8,616 nt of DNA from Nitrososphaerota archaeon (lineage in GTDB: Archaea; Thermoproteota; Bathyarchaeia; Bathyarchaeales; Bathycorpusculaceae). The position numbers and the translations under genes were made by a program. Shown here piece after piece: positions 1 through 6,233 of this stretch (its first letter is position 1; each line of letters starts with the position of its first letter). The stretch is from the NCBI GenBank assembly GCA_031260365.1, contig JAIRJY010000183.1, forward strand, positions 1 through 8,616, written 5' to 3'. The notes beneath the pieces were generated by a model. That model did no database searches, was not told the DNA's origin, and saw only the letters and a program-made list of their open reading frames with translations.

Positions 1-825
1 GGATTTGTTGTAAACCAAAAAAACGCAGAAAAAAAAACAGTGCTACAAAAGGTTAATGAAGAAAAAAAATCAAAACATACAAAAATTGGTGCATGTTTAA
101 CTTTTACTATTCATACTAAAGGTTCAACAACAATTATTGACTGGCATAATCAAAACAAACACAGCAAAAATTTTTCAATTAACCAGAAAACTCAAATTTA
201 CCGTTTGCGTAACTGGCAACGGCGGATAAAGGCTACAGGTTCAGCAGAAAGGAATTTAACTTATGCACTAACTGAAATAACTAAAACAGCGAATAATCTG
301 GATATACCAAAAAATGTTTTGGAAACTGCAACAGTTATTTACCGAAAAGCAGTAAAAGAGCGTTTAATTAATGGTCGCTCAATTCAATGTATAGCAACAG
401 CCTCACTTTATTTAGCATGTAGACAATGTGGACATCCGAAAACATTTAACGACATCGCATACACTTCAACAGTAAACAAAAAAAAGTTAGGAAAAGATTA
501 CCGTTTTTTGATAAAAAGATTGAACTATTCAACACCACCACTTCAACCAAACCAGTACGTAGCCAAATTTTCCAACAAAAAATTATCACAAGAAAAAATT
601 GAAGAAATAACACATAAAATTCTTGTAGCCGCAAAAGACAACAAACTTACTGCAGGTCGCAGTCCAATAGGTATAGCGGCAGCTGCAAGTTATATCGCAC
701 TGATTTTGATTGATGAACGTAAAACTCAAAAAGAAATTGCAGATATTGCACAAACCACTGAAACAACCATCAAAAACCGTTACAAAGAACTTGTAAATAG
801 ATTAATGTTTGAAATAAGTCTTTAG
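1..825 (+). CDS. tfb: Transcription initiation factor B (TFB, TFIIB family), 5'-truncated by window edge
   Basis: TFB bridges TBP-bound promoter DNA and RNA polymerase and helps open the promoter. The reading frame is open from base 1 (GFVVNQKNAEKKT before the GTG at 40). Those first residues match the end of the N-terminal zinc ribbon (CGLVI in typical TFBs), so the true start lies off the left edge and the GTG at 40 is internal. About 274 residues are present; families are near 300. Then follow a B-reader-like segment (GACLTFTIHTKGSTTIIDW), a linker (YRLRNWQRR) and two cyclin repeats. Repeat 1 includes GRSIQCIATASLYLACRQ; repeat 2 includes LTAGRSPIGIAAAASYIA and the BRE-contacting helix TETTIKNRYKEL. 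Oddities: the usual linker motif around EWRAF is absent although linker length is kept, and the reader differs from the common GAPMTYTIHDKGL. It may be a paralogue rather than the main TFB. The family call is firm; the paralogue idea is inference. Confidence 0.93.
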   Translation, partial: GFVVNQKNAEKKTVLQKVNEEKKSKHTKIGACLTFTIHTKGSTTIIDWHNQNKHSKNFSINQKTQIYRLRNWQRRIKATGSAERNLTYALTEITKTANNLDIPKNVLETATVIYRKAVKERLINGRSIQCIATASLYLACRQCGHPKTFNDIAYTSTVNKKKLGKDYRFLIKRLNYSTPPLQPNQYVAKFSNKKLSQEKIEEITHKILVAAKDNKLTAGRSPIGIAAAASYIALILIDERKTQKEIADIAQTTETTIKNRYKELVNRLMFEISL

Positions 826-903
826 TGCGCTTTTTTGTCTCTTTATCGAGTGTTTGTATTTTATGTATATTTGCAAAAATGGGTTAAAACAAAAATCAGT
901 ACG

Positions 904-911
904 CTATATAC
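904..911 (+). promoter_or_regulatory. Possible TATA box for the DUF116 gene
   Basis: CTATATAC lies about 50 bases before the preferred ATG at 958. A start of transcription some 25 bases downstream would leave a short leader. This also argues against the TTG start at 835, which lies upstream of this element. Inferred from position and base pattern only. Confidence 0.35.
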
Positions 912-957
912 AGAACAAAATAACAGGCACTTTTTTAAGAGATGTTTTTTTATATTT

Positions 958-1578
958 ATGGATATGCCCTATAAATTTACTTTCGATTTATCAAAGGTAC
1001 CAAGGTTTTTCTTTACTGAACTTGCTATGGCGAGTTACCATACAGGTATACATACAACTGTCTTAAATGCCTCTGTGGATATAATAAAAAAATTCAAAAT
1101 TGAAGAAACAACAGGGCTAAACATTAATGATGCCATAGTTTTGCTTAACGACTTAATAGACATACAAGCAGAAAACATGATTGAACGCAACAAATTTTTA
1201 GAAAGTAAAAAGAGGGCACTTTTACTTCCACATTGTTCAAGAAAATATTTAGACAGCCGGTGTAAAGCAATTTTTGATACAAACATTCCTAGCTACGTTT
1301 GTTTAAACTGCTCTGATGATTGTCTTGTTAATCAAGCAGATAAAATAGCCAAAGAAAAAGGTTATGACGTTTTTGTTTTGTCAGGTGGCAGTTGTATTTC
1401 TAAAATTATGAATAGTCCAAAATATGAAGGAGTTATTGGTGTGGCATGTGGCGAAGAAGTTAAAATGTTACGCCCATTATTAAACAACATGAATATTGCA
1501 GGACAAGCTATATCATTACTAAAAAATGGTTGCGCAAACACTGTTTTTAGCATAGAGACACTAGAGAAAACCCTTTAA
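958..1578 (+). CDS. DUF116 family protein, cysteine-rich, function unknown
   Basis: 206 residues from the ATG at 958; an ATG at 964 (MPYKFTFDLSKVP) is an equally good start. The frame extends back to a TTG at 835, but those 41 extra residues look like translated spacer (low complexity, aromatic). The family is recognised from ALLLPHCSRKYLDSRC, the cluster C-x2-C-x3-C (VCLNCSDDC), SGGSC, GVACGEE and NGCAN. The eight conserved-looking cysteines sit at about residues 93, 102, 115, 118, 122, 146, 164 and 192, which suggests metal or Fe-S binding, though the role is not established. An alpha-helical N-terminal region of about 80 residues precedes the cysteine part. No signal peptide or membrane span is seen. 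It follows tfb on the same strand after 132 bases and may have its own promoter. Upstream AAGAGATG (937-944) is a poor ribosome site. Confidence 0.8.
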   Translation: MDMPYKFTFDLSKVPRFFFTELAMASYHTGIHTTVLNASVDIIKKFKIEETTGLNINDAIVLLNDLIDIQAENMIERNKFLESKKRALLLPHCSRKYLDSRCKAIFDTNIPSYVCLNCSDDCLVNQADKIAKEKGYDVFVLSGGSCISKIMNSPKYEGVIGVACGEEVKMLRPLLNNMNIAGQAISLLKNGCANTVFSIETLEKTL

Positions 1579-1659
1579 ATTCAGATACCAATAAAAACCC
1601 AAAGTTTAGAAACAGTAGTAAGACACATCAGAATTTTGGTAAATATTACGTTAAAGTTT

Positions 1660-1683
1660 AAGAAAAGAAAATGAAAAGAAGAA
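1660..1683 (-). terminator. Pyrimidine-rich tract downstream of the L40e gene
   Basis: Read on the minus strand this is an almost unbroken T/C run (TTCTTCTTTTCATTTTCTTT and onward) beginning just after the rpl40e stop at 1689. Archaeal RNA polymerase ends transcription at such T-rich tracts without needing a hairpin. Inferred from composition and position. Confidence 0.5.
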
Positions 1684-1688
1684 CATTA

Positions 1689-1850
1689 TCATTTTACTAT
1701 TTCGCGTTTCTTCCAGCGCAGATTCTTACATTTACATTTACGGCACTTTAATGCTGTTTCTGCATTTCGTGCACCACAGTCGCGGCAAATTTTCATGTAC
1801 AATCTGTTCTTTTGAGCGATTGTTTTCTTAACTGGATCTAATATCGGCAT
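1689..1850 (-). CDS. rpl40e: 50S ribosomal protein L40e
   Basis: A 53-residue zinc-binding protein of the large ribosomal subunit, in archaea a stand-alone form of the domain fused to ubiquitin in eukaryotes. It begins MPILDPVKKTIAQK, the typical family start, and carries two CxxC pairs (C22/C25 in ICRDCGARN and C36/C39 in KCRKC), then a basic tail (RWKKREIVK). I chose the ATG at 1850 because family members start here and because GAAGGA (1859-1864) is well placed as a ribosome site. A further upstream ATG at 1907 would add 19 residues without family support. A TATA-like element lies at 1890-1900. Length and motifs match the family; the gene appears intact. A decayed regulator gene ends 68 bases upstream on the same strand. 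Confidence 0.92.
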   Translation of the reverse strand: MPILDPVKKTIAQKNRLYMKICRDCGARNAETALKCRKCKCKNLRWKKREIVK

Positions 1851-1889
1851 TGATGTTATCCTTCTGCTCCATTTGATGGCTAACTGGCA

Positions 1890-1903
1890 GATATATCTTT
1901 TGT
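1890..1903 (-). promoter_or_regulatory. BRE/TATA-like promoter of rpl40e
   Basis: The minus strand reads ACAAAAGATATATC. AAAGATATAT is centred about 45 bases before the ATG, which predicts transcription starting near 1869 and a leader of about 19 bases containing the GAAGGA ribosome site. It lies just downstream of the stop of the decayed regulator, so the L40e promoter is independent of it. Confidence 0.5.
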
Positions 1904-1917
1904 CCAAACTTTATAAG

Positions 1918-2332
1918 TTATTTGATCACATCAATTGTAACATAAGAACGAATGCCGTCTATGCCTCTGATATTGTAGAGTTTTTGGAGTAACTGTATCA
2001 AGATTTTCACGTTCAACCATATAATTAAAGCACCAACATTACCAGCGATGCGAAGTTCCTAGAAATCGTTAACTGCTGAATTTGCTTATACACATTGATA
2101 CGTTTTACTGGCGAAATTTTAGCAAAAATAAAACAGATTTAGATGGTATACCTAAGCAACAATACCTTTGCCAGTAAAACATCAATAATCCTCTTTGGCT
2201 AGTTCGGATGTAACCACGAATTTAGTTTGCGAAGATGGAGACATTTAGAACCTGATGACTTACACTTAAGTAATTGCCAACTCGTTGTTTAGCATGTTGT
2301 ATGTATATGTACTAGTTAACCTTCTTGTTCAT
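1918..2332 (-). pseudogene. Decayed Lrp/AsnC-type transcription regulator
   Basis: There is no long open frame here, but conceptual minus-strand translation with frame changes recovers a regulator in the right order. An ATG near 2332 is followed by a weak winged-helix region: LNVSPSSQTKF, TSELAKE, then IID in a shifted frame, as in typical LxKEGII. Next come SKSVLFLLK, PVKRINVYKQIQQLTIS, ELRIAGNVGALI, MVERENLDTV and finally YNIRGIDGIRSYVTIDVIK ending at a TAA (1918-1920). The last pieces resemble the ligand-binding RAM domain (ELR.AGNYD...LLxKLxxIxGVxxTxTxIxxDVIK). The total span of about 138 codons fits an intact Lrp (about 140-155). At least four indels and in-frame stops break it, for example the TGA at 2182-2184. 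Sequencing error could explain one or two breaks, not all. The RAM call is stronger than the helix-turn-helix call. Confidence 0.6.
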
Positions 2333-2580
2333 AAACAGTGTTTAAAAAGTTGTATTGAACTTCTAGTTAATGAACCAAAGTCTTCCCGTTTGCATTTGTT
2401 AAAGCAAATCGTTTCATTAATAACAATAGCAAAACTTTCTTAAGAATATAACTAGCACTAAAAATGATGATTTTATCAATTCTTCGCTGTCAGATTTCTC
2501 TAAAAAACTGTTTTCAACAAGTTTTTAACTATTTGCGTACAAAATTTATTGAGATCAAATGTTTATTGTATTTTAGTGAT
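2333..2580. other. Intergenic stretch, no supported gene
   Basis: No family-like peptide is recognisable in any frame. A minus-strand open stretch of about 35 codons near 2418-2525 ends in a hydrophobic run but has no start or homology I recognise. A short inverted repeat (AAAAACT 2503-2509 with AGTTTTT 2520-2526, 10-base loop) could form a weak hairpin. The stretch may be further decayed sequence belonging to the adjacent broken regulator. Confidence 0.4.
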
Positions 2581-2609
2581 CTAAATAATAAAAAACAGGA
2601 GATAAAAAT
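2581..2609 (-). terminator. T-rich terminator of the alba-KH-aspS operon
   Basis: The minus strand downstream of the aspS stop reads ATTTTTATCTCCTGTTTTTT and then more T/A, starting 16 bases after the stop. Oligo-T runs of this kind are the usual archaeal terminators. Inferred from composition and position. Confidence 0.5.
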
Positions 2610-2625
2610 CAAGATACATGCAAGT

Positions 2626-3954
2626 TTATGGAGTTAATCTTACTCTATCTCGCGGGTACAATGTTGTTTCACGAATATTTTTTCGACCGGAGAGAATCAT
2701 GGTCAAACGTTCAAGTCCGATAGCCCAACCAGCATGAGGAGGCATACCCCAGTCAAACGTTTGAAGATGGTACTTGAAAAATTCAGGATTTAAGCCCTTT
2801 TCTTGCATTCTATTAACAAGTTGCTCTTTATGTTCAATCCTTGTCCCGCCAGAAACGAGTTCTATATAACGCCACATGAGATCAAAGCCTTCACAAATTT
2901 CAGGTTTGTCTTTTCGTGGCTTAATGTAGAAAGTTTTAGCTTTTGATGGCCAATCAGTTACAAAATAAAAAAAAGGGTAAAGCTTACTCAATTCGCGAAA
3001 TGCTTCCGTTGGAATGTCCTCACCCCAGAGAATTTCTACACCATGTTCTTTTAGACTTTCAAGGACTTCTGTGTAGGTTAAACGTTTGAAAGGAAGCTCC
3101 GGAATGTCAAATTTATACTTAAGCGTATGTAACTCTTTATCGCATTTTTTGTTAACAGTCACAAAAACATGGTGGATAACCTGTTCCAGAAAAGCCATCA
3201 TATCATCTGCGTCAGCAAATGCCTGTTCAACATCCACGCTTGTAAATTCACTTAAATGTCGTCTAGTGTGAGATTCTTCAGCTCTGAAGAAAGAACCTAC
3301 CTCAAAGACTTTTTCCATACTCATAGTTAATTGTTCTTTGTAAAGCTGTGGACTCTGGGCAAGATATGCAGTTTGATCGAAATATTTTACGCTAAAAAGC
3401 TCTGCGCCGCCCTCTGTTGCAGAAGCGATAATTCTTGGAGTTTGAACTTCGAGATAATCCTTATCAAATAAAAAACTGCGAATTGCTTGTAGAGCGGTGT
3501 GTCGAATTTTAAAAACTGCAAGAGTAGTTTCAACGGTTAAGTCAAGAGCGCGAGCATCAAGTCGTGCTTCAATACTTGCAGGAGTTTTACCAGTAATATC
3601 TATTGGCAGCTGTTCAATTGCAATGTTTAAAAGTTTAATTTGCGTAGGGATTATTTCGATACCGCGTGAAGTCATGTTTGTCTTTTTTACAATACCACGT
3701 ACAGCTATGCTGAAACGTTTCTGTAACAGCTCAGTTTTCTGCAATACCGCAGGATCTACACGATTCCTTAGGACAGTTATTTGTATAGTCCCTGTACAAT
3801 CTTGCATAACAATGAAACGGATACCACCAAGATCACGAACTTCTTGAACCCAACCAAACAGGATAACTTCTTGACCATTTAAATCTGGAGAAACACTATT
3901 GACATTATGAGTTCTTACCCAGTCACCAAGGAAGTCCATTACAATTTCAACCAT
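2626..3954 (-). CDS. aspS: Aspartyl-tRNA synthetase, archaeal type (possibly non-discriminating)
   Basis: Class IIb synthetase charging tRNA-Asp with aspartate. 442 residues from the ATG at 3954, or 437 from MDFLGDW at 3939, which better resembles family N-termini. Order: OB-fold anticodon domain (about 25-115, GWVQEVRDLGG), then the catalytic domain with motif 1 (FLFDKDYLEVQTPRI, about 161-175), the ATEGGAELF aspartate loop, LAQSPQLYKEQ, motif 2 (FRAEESHTRRHLSEF, 223-237), SGGTRIEH and motif 3 (GWAIGLERL, 409-417), ending in RDRVRLTP as in archaeal enzymes. Length and motifs are complete. Residue 37 is Gln where discriminating archaeal enzymes such as Thermococcus have Trp (W26 there), and the Lys85 position aligns with Ser96 here. 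Together these hint that it may also charge tRNA-Asn. The TAATG overlap with the upstream KH gene indicates translational coupling. Confidence 0.96.
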   Translation of the reverse strand: MVEIVMDFLGDWVRTHNVNSVSPDLNGQEVILFGWVQEVRDLGGIRFIVMQDCTGTIQITVLRNRVDPAVLQKTELLQKRFSIAVRGIVKKTNMTSRGIEIIPTQIKLLNIAIEQLPIDITGKTPASIEARLDARALDLTVETTLAVFKIRHTALQAIRSFLFDKDYLEVQTPRIIASATEGGAELFSVKYFDQTAYLAQSPQLYKEQLTMSMEKVFEVGSFFRAEESHTRRHLSEFTSVDVEQAFADADDMMAFLEQVIHHVFVTVNKKCDKELHTLKYKFDIPELPFKRLTYTEVLESLKEHGVEILWGEDIPTEAFRELSKLYPFFYFVTDWPSKAKTFYIKPRKDKPEICEGFDLMWRYIELVSGGTRIEHKEQLVNRMQEKGLNPEFFKYHLQTFDWGMPPHAGWAIGLERLTMILSGRKNIRETTLYPRDRVRLTP

Positions 3955-4463
3955 TAATCTGCAAATTCAACACGAATAGACATCTTTCGTATGTTTTGAG
4001 CAATACCTTTGAGTGTAGATAAATCAAATGGTAACTGCTGACCACGCTTACGCTTTAAAATGACACGAGTTTCAGTTGTTCCATCTGGCAGCCATATAGT
4101 ATTAATTGTGAAAATACTAAAAGGAACAAAAAGATCTTCAAGAAACTTGCGGTCATCAACACCGTGCTCAAGAATCCGCACATTTTTGCCTGTTTCATCA
4201 CCTAAAGCTTTGACTATTTTACCGCCATAACCTAGTAATCGTGGCACATCACCGTGCCCCACAAGAATTGCTAAGGTTTTTTCTATTTCAACTGCTTTAT
4301 AAAAACAAACGTTTTGAAGCGTAGGATACTTATCTTCCATGTTGAGAAGAGTACGGGCGATTCTTAGGTCTAACTCACTAATTTCACCAGTTCTCACTTT
4401 AGCAGAACATTTCTGGCATAGCATGCCGCTTTTTAAGCAGAAACTGCACAGTTCGGTTTTCAT
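3954..4463 (-). CDS. Zinc-finger plus KH-domain RNA-binding protein (NusA-like)
   Basis: 169 residues. The N-terminus has two CxxC pairs (C6/C9 and C16/C19 in LCSFCLKSGMLCQKC), probably a zinc site. The rest contains a KH fold with the GxxG loop (VPRLLGYGGKIVKALGDETG, about 73-92) followed by a beta/alpha portion (NVRILEHGVDD, then TRVILKRKRG). KH domains bind single-stranded RNA; archaeal relatives are often labelled NusA-like transcription factors, but the exact role is not established. It is the middle gene of alba-KH-aspS, 54 bases after alba and overlapping aspS by one base (TAATG). That setting suggests a role in RNA handling or translation. AGGCGA about 8 bases before the ATG is a plausible ribosome site. 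It looks intact; the domain call is firm and the function is inference. Confidence 0.85.
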   Translation of the reverse strand: MKTELCSFCLKSGMLCQKCSAKVRTGEISELDLRIARTLLNMEDKYPTLQNVCFYKAVEIEKTLAILVGHGDVPRLLGYGGKIVKALGDETGKNVRILEHGVDDRKFLEDLFVPFSIFTINTIWLPDGTTETRVILKRKRGQQLPFDLSTLKGIAQNIRKMSIRVEFAD

Positions 4464-4517
4464 GATTGAATCGCCTTTTTATTGTAAACAGGAACAGCAA
4501 CCGAATTTCTTGAGCGT

Positions 4518-4796
4518 TCAACGTTGAAGAGTTATTTCAATCGTGCTTACATTGCTGAGTTGTGTTTCCTCGTCTTGAGGTTGAACTTGATCGGTTCCAA
4601 TCGCAATTGCCCTGATTTTTACGCCTGGAAGGAATTTGCGTCTTACAACTTCAGCTACGTCAATAGCTCTACTAATTGCTTTTCCTCGCGCTTTAATGTT
4701 AACTTCTTTAGCTCCACCATGGAAAAAGGTTATGCAAGCAAGCACATAGTTCATTACTGGTTTCTTACCGACCAACACTGCATTTGCTTCTGACAT
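4518..4796 (-). CDS. alba: Alba DNA/RNA-binding chromatin protein
   Basis: 92 residues. Alba dimers coat archaeal DNA and also bind RNA. The signature [17 protein letters not shown] matches Sulfolobus Alba ([12 protein letters not shown]). The lysine pair here is K11/K12, equivalent to Sso K16/K17, where acetylation of K16 modulates DNA binding. Further matches are [38 protein letters not shown] and the C-terminal strand [10 protein letters not shown]. Length fits the family. AGGAGT at 4803-4808 lies 6 bases before the ATG and a TATA-like element lies about 40 bases before it. First gene of the operon with the KH protein and aspS. Confidence 0.96.
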   Translation of the reverse strand: MSEANAVLVGKKPVMNYVLACITFFHGGAKEVNIKARGKAISRAIDVAEVVRRKFLPGVKIRAIAIGTDQVQPQDEETQLSNVSTIEITLQR

Positions 4797-5126
4797 GGCT
4801 TTACTCCTAAATCAACATTTTAAGATGCGGTTTAAGTATTTTTTTTTCGAGCATAAATACATTGTGGTACGATATACTTTTTCTAGTTTAAAACCCAGAA
4901 GTTATACAACGCAACTAAAAACTAAACGTGTTACATACATCACAAACTAAACAACCCAAATAAAATCTTGCACGTTTTAACATTTTTCCATAATCACATT
5001 ACTGCTTTAATGGATAACAAAAAATCAGCAAATGCCACACAATCGTTACTTACATTAACACAAATTTTAATTGCGTGTAAGTTATCAAATTTAATACATC
5101 ATACGCACCACAGCAGGGAGAATAAA
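4797..5126. other. Divergent promoter region between the alba operon and the phosphatase gene
   Basis: 330 bases with no supported gene. The alba promoter lies at the left end. The right end holds the phosphatase ribosome site (GGGAG, 5116-5120) and AT-rich TATA candidates (AAATTTTAA near 5063-5071; TTTAATA near 5090-5096). The + frame is open from an ATG at 4968, but its 53 codons before 5127 show no family similarity. No tRNA or structured RNA was recognised. Confidence 0.5.
4831..4850 (-). promoter_or_regulatory. BRE/TATA promoter of the alba operon
   Basis: The minus strand reads TCGAAAAAAAAATACTTAAA: a purine-rich BRE-like stretch followed by the TATA-like AATACTTAAA. It is centred about 40 bases from the alba ATG, predicting transcription starting near 4810 and a leader of about 14 bases carrying AGGAGT. 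Confidence 0.55.
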
Positions 5127-5951
5127 ATGAACACACAACATGACTGGTTTAAAATTTTGACCAAATGTAAAAACAATGTTGAAGAAGCAATAAAACCACA
5201 TCTAAAAACTTTAAATGAACCACAACCTGACCTAGGAAAAGGTGCAGGTGGAGATGCAATGAAACCAGTAGACTTAGCTGCGGAAAAAGCCATTGTTAAC
5301 ACACTACAGAGTCATGACATTTCATTTTCGTTAATCAGTGAAGAATCAGGTTTTGAAAAGTATGGCAACAATCCAGAAGAATGTTATATAACAATTGACC
5401 CAATTGATGGCACAACTAATCTGTTACGTGGATTACCGTTCTACGCCTCATCGATTGCTGTTTCAAAAAAACCAGTCATTTCAGAAGTTTACGCTGCCTT
5501 AGTTGCTGACTTATATCATGACATCACATATATAGCACAAGAAAATAAAGGTGCGTATCGCGATGGTAAAAAAATTAAAACCTCACAAGTTTCAAGCCTT
5601 CAAGAAGCTGTACTTGGAATTGATCTTAACACTTACAAAGTTACAGAAATTGCACCTAAACTAACTGATTTAATTCAACAGACAAAACACATCAGACATT
5701 ACGGTGCCAACGCTTTAGAACTATGTTATGTTGCTAATGGATTAACTGACTCTTTTGTTGACATACGAGGAAAACTACGTACTACAGACGTAGCCGCAGG
5801 TTTTTTAATAATTAAAGAGGCAGGCGGTATAATAACAGACCCAAACAAACAACCAGTTAACGTTAAATTAGATCCCAAACAAACTCTAAAATTTGTAGCA
5901 TCAGGCAACACTAAAATCCATGACACAATCCTCGGGTTAGTCAAGCTTTAA
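5127..5951 (+). CDS. Inositol-1-monophosphatase / fructose-1,6-bisphosphatase family enzyme
   Basis: 274 residues. The metal-dependent phosphatase family removes phosphate from inositol monophosphate, and many archaeal members also act on fructose-1,6-bisphosphate in gluconeogenesis. Visible motifs: GDAMKPVDLAAEKAI (about 42-56), the metal-binding Glu pair in LISEESGF (72-73), DPIDGTTN (91-98; Asp ligands) and TTDVAAGFLIIKEAGG (219-234; final Asp ligand). All metal ligands appear present. I chose the ATG at 5127 because GGGAG lies 6 bases before it and because MNTQHDWFKILTKC matches the normal helical N-terminus; an ATG at 4968 would add 53 unrelated residues. Probably cytoplasmic; no signal peptide from the chosen start. 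A T-rich terminator follows, so it is likely a single-gene unit. Substrate cannot be decided from sequence alone. Confidence 0.92.
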   Translation: MNTQHDWFKILTKCKNNVEEAIKPHLKTLNEPQPDLGKGAGGDAMKPVDLAAEKAIVNTLQSHDISFSLISEESGFEKYGNNPEECYITIDPIDGTTNLLRGLPFYASSIAVSKKPVISEVYAALVADLYHDITYIAQENKGAYRDGKKIKTSQVSSLQEAVLGIDLNTYKVTEIAPKLTDLIQQTKHIRHYGANALELCYVANGLTDSFVDIRGKLRTTDVAAGFLIIKEAGGIITDPNKQPVNVKLDPKQTLKFVASGNTKIHDTILGLVKL

Positions 5952-5956
5952 AATAA

Positions 5957-5968
5957 CCCCTTTTTCTT
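5957..5968 (+). terminator. T-rich terminator after the phosphatase gene
   Basis: CCCCTTTTTCTT begins 5 bases after the stop, an archaeal-type oligo-T terminator. No stable hairpin accompanies it. Confidence 0.45.
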
Positions 5969-6042
5969 ACACACAGTTCATCAAAAACTAAAATCGACAA
6001 TAATTCAAATTTAATTGTTTTATAGCAATAACCAAGTCGCAT

Positions 6043-6183
6043 GTTAAAAAATAGTTAAAGAATTCCATGTTAATTTTTGCATTTTGTTAACGTAAATGGG
6101 CAATATCTAGAAAATATTCGGAGTATGCCGTGTGTTAACCTGTCAATTCAGTTAAAAATTTTTTAACACTAAAAATGGTGTTA
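6043..6183 (+). promoter_or_regulatory. Cluster of GTTAA words and inverted repeats upstream of hsp20
   Basis: GTTAA occurs at 6043, 6054, 6069, 6086, 6134 and 6151, and as TTAAC at 6163. Two inverted repeats stand at the promoter-proximal end: GTTAAAAATTTTTTAAC (6151-6167, 8-base arms) and TAACAC/GTGTTA (6164-6169 with 6178-6183, 8-base spacer). This looks like an operator array for a regulator of the heat-shock gene, but no binding protein can be named. It lies within the 282-base gap 5952-6233, which otherwise holds only the phosphatase terminator and the hsp20 core promoter. Confidence 0.4.
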
Positions 6184-6196
6184 CATAAAATTTATT
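6184..6196 (+). promoter_or_regulatory. Possible BRE/TATA element of hsp20
   Basis: ATAAAATTTATT-type AT-rich sequence, centred about 45 bases before the TTG start, would place transcription initiation near 6215, just before GGGATAG (6221-6227). It directly abuts the second inverted repeat, so a bound repressor could block TBP/TFB. Confidence 0.4.
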
Positions 6197-6233
6197 GGAA
6201 CCGACATCTTTACTGTATTAGGGATAGTTAAAT

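Noticed and set aside
40..42. GTG as the start of the TFB gene
   Set aside because: The frame is open to base 1 and the upstream residues match the end of a TFB zinc ribbon, so the gene is cut by the window edge.
835..957. N-terminal extension of the DUF116 protein from a TTG
   Set aside because: The 41 residues lack family similarity and a likely TATA element lies inside this stretch; the family N-terminus begins at 958 or 964.
1851..1907. 19-residue extension of L40e
   Set aside because: Family members start at MPI.DP; the promoter and ribosome site of the short form fall inside the extension.
1908..2625. CRISPR, tRNA or mobile-element content in the longest gene-free stretch
   Set aside because: No regularly spaced repeats, no tRNA arm pattern and no transposase-like peptide were seen; decayed regulator pieces explain most of it.
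3497..3847. 116-codon open frame antisense to aspS
   Set aside because: Low-complexity shadow of a strongly conserved gene with no motif of its own.
4524..4793. 89-codon open frame antisense to alba
   Set aside because: Its product has no recognisable motif; it is the mirror of the conserved alba coding sequence.
4968..5126. 53-residue N-terminal extension of the phosphatase
   Set aside because: It has no family similarity, and the ATG at 5127 has a good ribosome site and the expected N-terminus.
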